A DNA stretch of 64,000 nucleotides, taken from contig JAJKFL010000003.1 of the NCBI GenBank assembly GCA_021186555.1, positions 27,144,908 to 27,208,907 on the forward strand, in the 5' to 3' direction. Below are positions 58,801 through 64,000 of this stretch, piece by piece (positions within the stretch are counted from its first letter, which is position 1; every line of letters starts with the position of its first letter). Made by a program: the position numbers and the translations under genes. Under the pieces are notes generated by a model. That model searched no databases, was not told the DNA's origin, and saw nothing but the letters and a program-made list of their open reading frames with translations. This stretch comes from Reticulitermes speratus. Taxonomy: Eukaryota > Arthropoda > Insecta > Blattodea > Rhinotermitidae.

Positions 58801-61800
58801 CCAACAATAAACCGGACACCATAATCCGCGATAGTGGAAAGGGAAAATGTCTGTTAATAAATATTGCTATTTCACGAGACAGAAATGCGATCAACAAAAA
58901 TGCCGAAAAGGATTTAAAATGTAAAGACCTTACAAAAGAAATATAGCGTAGGTGGAATACAAAACAAAAGTGTTACCAGTGACAATAAGGGCAAATAGAA
59001 CCATCTCAAAATTATTCAGAAGATATCTTAACATTGTATATGGAAAGCAGGGCATTAAGGAACTACGGAAAATAGCCACACTGGGCACTGCGCACGTATT
59101 TCGAAGAGTGCGAATGTTAAAGTACAAAACATTTATCATGGGAAATAACATTAGGCCTACATGGACCATACATTGCAACCACAGAACAGCTGTAGCATTA
59201 TATCCCTAGAAACATGGTTTGTTTCAGATATATAACTGTACATCCACTGAATAAATGTGATAAATAATAGTAATACAATAATAATACACGTAATAATAAC
59301 AATAATAATATGCAGAACTGTTATTAAATTTCAGAACATTATGTAAGAATTTTAAAACAAATATTCAGGACAGTAGGCTGAACGTCCAGACTATTTATAG
59401 TGCCCAACAAACGTCCTATTCAATGAGCACCGGAGGCTCTTTCCCTGGAAATGGAGAGGCCGGAGCGTGAAGCCAACCACTCACCTCCATTTAGTGTCAA
59501 GGTTACGAATGAGTGGCCCTATACGTCAACTCCCCTGTACGTCTTCATGGCGTGCGCAGAGACAACTTTACCTTTACTTCACTTCACCTGACAAAAACTG
59601 TGGGCGTAATACAAGATGGGGCAGCGTTCATTAAGCATTGTTAAAGATACACTAGTCAACCACGGTTTATTCAAATTTTTTCAAAGTAATGTGAATTGGA
59701 AGACACGTTTGAAATTGTTGAGGAACATTACAAAGGAGTTACTCTTAAAAACAACGCCCGTTAGATATCGTCCATCAAGATTGATGTACTGATGAACTCG
59801 GTTCATAGCACTTTCCATTGCGCGGACATGACAGGTGATACGGCACTTCTTTCTCAGGAATTCTTACTTTGAGAGTGTGTAGGTCTGCCGAACGTGTCTG
59901 GAACACTCTTCTTTTCAAATAGCCCCCAAAAGGAAACCAAAGCCGACAAATCGGGCGAACGGGCTGGCCAAGAAATGTAGCCATAAACATCGTTATTATT
60001 ATTATTAATATTATTATTTACTGCAATTGGGTTTTCACCCGGTGGCAGTAGTCCTTACACTAGTACACACAATATAAATGGACATAATATACATAAAAAT
60101 AACAATACAAAACAAACTATACACAATTACAAAACAAAATACATGCAGTAAATAAAAGTACACACATTAGAACACCGTACACACATTACAAAAACATCCA
60201 CACCTTACAAAAGCATCCACTCCTTACAAAAGCATCCACACCTTACAAAAACATCCACACCTTACAAATACATCCACACCTTACAAAAACACCCATACAC
60301 ATACAAAACAAAATACATACAGTAAATACAAGTACACATATTAGAACACCGTACACACCTTACAAAAACACCCATACACATACAAAACAAAATACATACA
60401 GTAAATACAAGTACACATATTAGAACACCGTACACACCTTACAAAAACACCCGTACACATACAAAACAAAATACATACAGTAAATACAAGTACACATATT
60501 AGAACACCGTACACACCTTACAAAAACACCCATACACATACAAAACAAAATACATACAGTAAATACAAGTACACATATCAGAACACCGTACACACATTAC
60601 AAAAACATCCACACCTTACAAAAACACCCATACACATACAAAACAAAATACATACAGTAAATACAAGTACACATATTAGAACACCGTACACACCTTACAA
60701 AAACACCCATACACATACAAAACAAAATACATACAGTAAATACAAGTACACATATTAGAACACCGTACACACCTTACAAAAACACCCATACACATACAAA
60801 ACAAAATACATACAGTAAATACAAGTACACATATTAGAACACCGTACTCACATTACAAAAACAATCACACCTTACAAAGCATCCACACCTTACAAAAGCA
60901 TTCACACCTTACAAAAACATCCACACCTTACAAAAACATCCACACCTTACAAAAACACCCATACACAATACAAGAATAAAAAACACAACGAACATTACAA
61001 AAAATACCCACACATTAGTTAATTTCAGTGCGTTAGAATATCCTCAGTATAAAGTCAGACCAAAGTACATGATAATTATATCCCCCAAGAACTTAATTCA
61101 CTTCACTTCACTTCACTTCGAAACCAAAGTACTTCACTTCACATCACTTTACACCCCTTCACTTCACATCCCTTTTTTTATTTAATCCCCACTTAAAAAT
61201 CTTTAGCTTGTAATGACTTTCTTGACCCTTTTTCTAAAAGAGCTTAATTTACAGGGGAAAGTCGCTAGTACGCTTGGAGGTAATTGGTTCCAGCTTTTTA
61301 TGGTCCTATTTACAAAGGAATATTTACCTACATCTGTTCTTTGTTTCCTAATCCTAATTTTCCGACTATGATCGTCCCTACCCAGGTAGCATGGTTTTAG
61401 CAGTCTATCCCCTATTGTTTTCCAAGCCCGTCCCCCGGTGTATGCTTTGAAAAGGGCGCGTATTCGGGCTGTCGCTCTACGCTGTGTCAATGTTTCCCAA
61501 CCCGATTCATTTGTATTATTTGCAAATTTTGCCGCTCTCTTTTGCACGCGATTCAAAGCGCTTACCTGACCTTCTCTGTATGGGTCCCAACACACCGCTC
61601 CATACTCAAGTATCGGTCTCACTAGTGCCGTATAAGCTAAACTTTTCGTATTATTATTTGCCCTTTTGAGTATACGCATTACGAAATGAAGAGCCTTCCA
61701 TGATGTACGGCGAATGCATGGTGGACAGCCGACCTCAGATCCGTCCCTAGCTGAACATATAGCGAACTTAGTCTCATTCTCTCTCCGGAGCTGCCCGAGT

Positions 61801-64000
61801 ACTACCTAAATCAAAATAATGAATGAACGCTACAAATAACTTGCCTGAAGACAGGACCTGAGAACTTGATGCAATAGTACTCGTACAAAGAATACAATAA
61901 ATTTCGCTCTCCTACACTGTTCTATTTGTTCCATACAGGTATTTGTGGACGAACTTGCAGACCCCAAGTTCAGAGGCTTTATAGTAGGTAGCCTGTTCAC
62001 GTCTGCATCCTTGGGTATCATGGTAATCTCGAGCCTTGGTGCCTTGGTAGACTGGCGCATGGCGTCTGCGCTAGCTGCTCTGCCATCCGCAATAAATGTC
62101 ATCTCATTATATTTCGTCCATGAGTCACCGACTTGGTTCGTGAGACGAAATCGAATGAAGGAAGCTGAAAGAGCTTTGCGGTGGCTCTGGGGACCGGGCA
62201 ATGAAGAACAAGTAAGTGTCTCTGGTTCTAGGGACGGGGTAATAAATTACAAGTACTTCTCAGTGGCTATGGGGACCGGGCAATGAAGAACAAGTAAGTG
62301 TCTCTGGTTCTAGGGACGGGGTAATAAATTACAAGTACTTCTCAGTGGCTATGGGGACCGGGCAATGAAGAACAAGTAAGTGTCTCTGGTTCTAGGGACG
62401 GGGTAATAAATTACAAGTACTTCTCAGTGGCTCTGGGGACCGGGCAATGAAGAACAAGTAAGTGTCTCTGGTTCTAGGGACGGGGTAATAAATTACAAGT
62501 ACTTCTCAGTGGCTCTGGGGACCGGGCAATGAAGAACAAGTAAGTGTCTCTGGTTCTAGGGACGGGGTAATAAATTACAAGTACTTCTCAGTGGCTATGG
62601 GGACCGGGCAATGAAGAACAAGTAAGTGTCTCTGGTTCTAGGGACGGGGTAATAAAGTAGGCCACCATGTGTCAGTGACCCTGTCGACCGGGTATGAAAT
62701 AGAAGTAAATCTCAGTGGCTCTGCGGACCGAGTAATCATACACAAATACGTGTCAGTGGCTCCTGGGACTCGGTAAAAGCATGAAGTGCCAGTGGTTCTG
62801 AGGAATCGGGAATGACGTACGTACAAGTAAGAGTGGCTCCGGAGACACAGTCATGAAACACACGTACGTGTCTGTGGCTCTGGGCACTCGGTAATAATAC
62901 ACGAGCGTCAGTGGCTGTGGGGACTTAATGATACGTATCATTGACTGCAGGGACTCGGGTATGATATACAAGTGAGTGTCCGTGGTTCCGGAGACATAGC
63001 AATGAAATACAAGTCACCGTCAGTGTCTTTGGGGACTCCAGTGAAATACAAGTGAGACAGGCAAGAGCTTAATTCCATATACACGGCATAGTTTTATGTT
63101 GCATACACACGACTAAGTTCTACACGTGTTTGCATCTTAAATAAAACAATACACTCAAAATACTTGTTTTCACAAAATTAGCAAATCGCCACTGCTGGCT
63201 TAAGCAATTCTTTAACACAGTTCAATATTCAACTGTAAGTATTTTTTGTTTTTTGACAGGCACGAGCAGAACTCGACAGCCTTAGAGCGAGACTGCGCCC
63301 CAAGGAAAAATGTTGCAAGACGTCGCTCCTAAGGCGGCAAACTACAGAAACTGTCAGAGACATCTTCAAACCTCAAATCCTCAAACCGTTTTTTATTATA
63401 CATTTTTTTAATATCATCCAAGTCCCATGCGGTCTTGGCATATTTACATATTACACGGTCGATATTCTATCCCAAACGAGAAAAAATGGAACAGAGATCA
63501 TGAATGATTACTCAGCCACTGTACTAGTCTCCGGCGCTAGATCCATTACTGTTCTAATTTCCTCCGTCCTTATGTTGAGGGTTGGCCGACGCACTATAGC
63601 AATGATTTCAGGAATCCTCTCGTCTCTTTCAGCTCTTTGTCTAGGCCTGATACTCGCCATGAACACTACTGAATTTAGTTCATCAATTTCTCCAAAACTT
63701 GAAGCCAATGTAACAATTATATTAATTATTATTTACGCAAGCAGTATGTCATTTGGATTCTTTATTCTTCCACCTGTTATGATAGGAGAAACACAGCCGT
63801 CACACATCCGGGGTTTTGCCTGTGGCTACATCTACACCATGAACGATCTTCTTCTGGGAGGTGTTGTGAAAATGTATCCGTGGATGTCGAGCACTCTACA
63901 GATACATGGGCTTTTCTTGTTTTTTGGGATATCCTGTGCCATATGTACAATATTCGTGTATCTTTTCTTACCGGAGACTCAGGGGCTTACTCTACAGCAA
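52731..64000 (+). CDS. MFS sugar transporter (SLC2/Tret1-like), four exons, both ends open
   Basis: Predicted 12-helix plasma-membrane sugar carrier of the glucose/trehalose facilitator type. Exons are 52731-52866, 57511-57719, 61939-62211 and 63260-64000, about 452 residues so far, close to the family's usual 450-520. Junction phases are 1, 0, 0. Family motifs in order: GMSYGMSNGHSAVLLP (helix 1 and loop), VWGRRN (loop 2-3), GRIAEGFS (helix 4), HESPTWF (PESPRW-type motif before the central loop), RVGRRT (loop 8-9) and LPETQGLTL (PETKGRTL-type motif after helix 12). The Met exon was not found upstream, and the C-terminal tail lies beyond the window. Tret1 versus another SLC2-like insect carrier cannot be settled here. 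Large introns carry SINEs, LINE fragments and a Penelope-like fold-back element. Confidence 0.9.
53004..53263 (-). mobile_element. tRNA-derived SINE family B in transporter intron 1, 11-bp TSD
   Basis: Minus-strand family B copy with box B GGGTTCGAATCCCACC. Flanked by ATTCTTTACTA at 52993-53003 and 53264-53274. It has inserted into an older dispersed repeat just after the first transporter exon. Confidence 0.92.
54123..54194 (+). mobile_element. 72-bp insertion of the same retroelement's 3' tail, 14-bp TSD
   Basis: Consists of AGCACAATAAGCCTAAGGCT through ACGGGCCCATAGA plus (GAA)n, nearly identical to the end of the element at 35643. It is flanked by ATAAGTATTCCAAT at 54109-54122 and 54195-54208. 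It is an extreme 5'-truncated retroinsertion. Confidence 0.9.
54520..54675. repeat. Imperfect palindrome with hammerhead-like core
   Basis: AAACCAATATTTCGAGAAC faces GTTCTCGAAACGTTGGTTTA. Plus strand 54591-54640: CUGAUGA plus C, stem II GAGAACAG/CUGUUCUC (8 bp), GAAAC, GUUGG. CCGTGTCAGGTGGTTGA and GTCAACCGCCTCACGCGG extend the pairing. Confidence 0.75.
54695..55140 (-). pseudogene. Decayed DUF4817-type transposase N-terminus
   Basis: The minus strand near 55090-54950 reads SFKQREFVLKWYWNFEDVLE and RNRLSREFE, resembling the HTH start of DUF4817-containing transposases. Multiple stops follow. Confidence 0.5.
55667..57131. repeat. 1.46-kb fold-back in transporter intron 1
   Basis: ATAATGAAACACGTTTCTGC...AAACAGTTAA (55672-55736) is inverted at 57066-57128. 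TTTCCTATCAGGC (55747-55761) is inverted as GCCTGATAGGGAAA (56958). A degraded hammerhead-like core (UUGAAGA U GGCC) lies at 56951. The middle holds unique-looking AT-rich DNA. Confidence 0.7.
57511..57719 (+). CDS. Sugar transporter exon: helices 2-4, VWGRRN and GRIAEG motifs
   Basis: The acceptor is CATGTTACAG ending at 57510 and the donor is ACG|GTAAAC. After completing the split Ala codon it reads SVYAISSPVGCLLGGLAMD, VWGRRN, two hydrophobic helices and YGRIAEGFSRSVLATCIT. VWGRRN is the conserved MFS loop 2-3 signature. Confidence 0.89.
58200..59340 (+). mobile_element. Decayed RLE-type LINE C-terminal region
   Basis: Degenerate coding homology on the + strand. Visible are a cysteine/histidine zinc-binding-like stretch near 58540-58620, then NNKPDTIIRD with LLINIAISRD (restriction-like-endonuclease PD-x-D pattern, last Asp now Asn), and KVLPVTI near 58965. 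Stops and frameshifts break it into open pieces at 58755-58946 and 58952-59209. A TAA/TAATA-rich stretch follows to 59310. Comparison with R2/R4-type elements is from memory of the motif layout. Confidence 0.62.
59405..59580 (+). mobile_element. SINE-like repeat family C, 5'-truncated
   Basis: Contains TTCAATGAGCACCGG, CGTGAAGCCAACCACTCACC and CTTCATGGCGTGCGCAGAGA, the 3' half of family C. Confidence 0.65.
59600..59992 (-). pseudogene. Decayed transposase C-terminus (DUF4817-type mariner relative)
   Basis: The minus strand reads FGGYLKRRVFQTRSADLHTL and KVRIPEKEVPYHLSC, a shifted version of the FFLWGYLKxxVF...DLxxLKxRI end of insect DDE transposases. Several single-base indels are apparent. 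Confidence 0.65.
60085..61000. repeat. 79-bp tandem repeat inside the LINE 3' UTR
   Basis: Units such as TACAAAACAAAATACATACA, CAAGTACACATATTAGAACA and CACCTTACAAAAACACCC recur every 79 bp (for example 60302, 60381, 60460). About seven or eight units are flanked by shorter arrays of CACCTTACAAAAACATCCA. Confidence 0.9.
61203..61679 (-). pseudogene. LINE reverse transcriptase C-terminal fragment (158 codons, intact frame)
   Basis: Reads YTALVRPILEYGAVCWDPY, LNRVQKRAAKF, TLTQRRATARI and SWNQLPPSVL. These are the thumb and C-terminal signatures of jockey/CR1-type LINE polymerases. The frame begins at the truncation point, so the Met at 61679 is fortuitous. No palm domain remains. Confidence 0.88.
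61939..62211 (+). CDS. Sugar transporter exon: helices 5-6 and HESPTWF motif
   Basis: The acceptor is TTCCATACAG ending at 61938. The 91 codons read VFVDELADPKFRGF, two hydrophobic helices, FVHESPTWFVRRNRMKEAE and LRWLWGPGNEEQ. The first donor CAA|GTAAGT is at 62212. The last about 30 bases of this exon are the founder of the minisatellite that follows, which repeats the donor five more times. Confidence 0.88.
62190..62650 (+). repeat. 82-bp minisatellite duplicating the exon 5' splice site six times
   Basis: GAACAA|GTAAGTGTC occurs with its GT at 62212, 62294, 62376, 62458, 62540 and 62622, exactly 82 bp apart. Each 82-bp unit is a dimer of 41-bp subunits (one ending ATTACAAGTA, one ending GAACAAGTA). 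The founder sequence is the end of the transporter exon (WLWGPGNEEQ). Because 82 is not a multiple of 3, reading past the first donor meets TGA at 62284-62286. Confidence 0.95.
62650..63060 (+). repeat. Degenerate 41-bp repeats continuing the exon-derived minisatellite
   Basis: About ten diverged copies of a motif like GTCAGTGGCTCTGGGGACTC followed by ATGAAATACAAGTAAG run through intron 3. They look older than the six near-identical 82-bp units to their left. Confidence 0.8.
63260..64000 (+). CDS. Sugar transporter exon: helices 7-12, truncated by window end
   Basis: The acceptor is TTTTTTGACAG ending at 63259. An uninterrupted frame runs 247 codons to the last base. It holds the end of the central loop (RARLRPKEK), VRDIFKPQILKPFF, helices 7-12, the RVGRRT loop 8-9 motif and FLPETQGLTLQQ at the edge. 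Instead of the usual SELxP-type loop motif it has IGETQPSHIRGF. There are no stops or frameshifts. Confidence 0.9.

Larger units (their letters stand above)
59993..61682 (-). mobile_element. 5'-truncated jockey/CR1-like LINE with minisatellite 3' UTR
   Basis: The minus-strand coding remnant at 61203-61679 is the C-terminal part of a non-LTR reverse transcriptase. Its 3' UTR runs down to about 59993. It contains a tandem array and ends, on the minus strand, with CTGCCACCGGGTGAAAACCC and an (AAT)n tail. It sits in intron 2 of the transporter gene. Confidence 0.78.

Noticed and set aside
60085-61000. CRISPR-like regular repeats
   Set aside because: The units are contiguous 79-bp tandem repeats without unique spacers, in a eukaryotic LINE 3' UTR.
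62212-62286. Transporter frame continuing past exon 3 (VSVSGSRDGV...)
   Set aside because: A consensus donor at 62212 and loss of family homology show this is intron; the following exon resumes in phase at 63260.

Overview
This is a non-coding-rich window from an animal nuclear genome. Spliced genes with GT-AG introns of several kilobases, many transposon families and tRNA-derived SINEs point to a large insect genome. The repeat types (SINEs whose reverse strand reads like a PPVGFEPTI peptide, and dispersed repeats with a FWDVTPCSLV-like frame) remind me of cockroaches and termites (Blattodea). That placement is recognition, not proof.

Two host genes can be supported, both on the + strand. 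(1) A Ras-superfamily small GTPase of the RERG/RasL12 type has five exons (5840-5976, 10359-10520, 12628-12780, 14638-14842, 17933-18195). Phases agree at all four junctions. The exon(s) with the start codon and the G1 P-loop were not found and probably lie upstream of the window. (2) An MFS sugar transporter of the SLC2/Tret1-like type has four exons (52731-52866, 57511-57719, 61939-62211, 63260-64000). The first exon with the Met lies outside what I could identify, and the last exon runs off the window edge.

The rest is mobile DNA. It includes a 3.38-kb RTE-like LINE with target-site duplications (45479-48858) and two decayed relatives; a 2.19-kb non-autonomous retroelement built of tandem repeats with a 13-bp TSD (35643-37835) and a 72-bp insertion of only its 3' tail (54123-54194); a jockey/CR1-like LINE 3' half with a 79-bp minisatellite in its 3' UTR (about 59993-61680); an RLE-type LINE fragment (58200-59340); internally deleted hAT, mariner and DUF4817-type DNA transposons with clear terminal repeats; and at least four SINE families, several copies bounded by 11-14-bp TSDs.

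The most unusual content is twofold. First, many fold-back elements carry hammerhead-ribozyme-like motifs (stem I, CUGANGA plus one base, stem II, GAAAC, short palindromic stem III). These resemble the ribozyme-bearing terminal repeats described for Penelope-like elements. Second, a 41/82-bp minisatellite has grown out of the 3' end of transporter exon 3 and copied its 5' splice site six times. Coordinates were counted by hand and may be off by a base or two.
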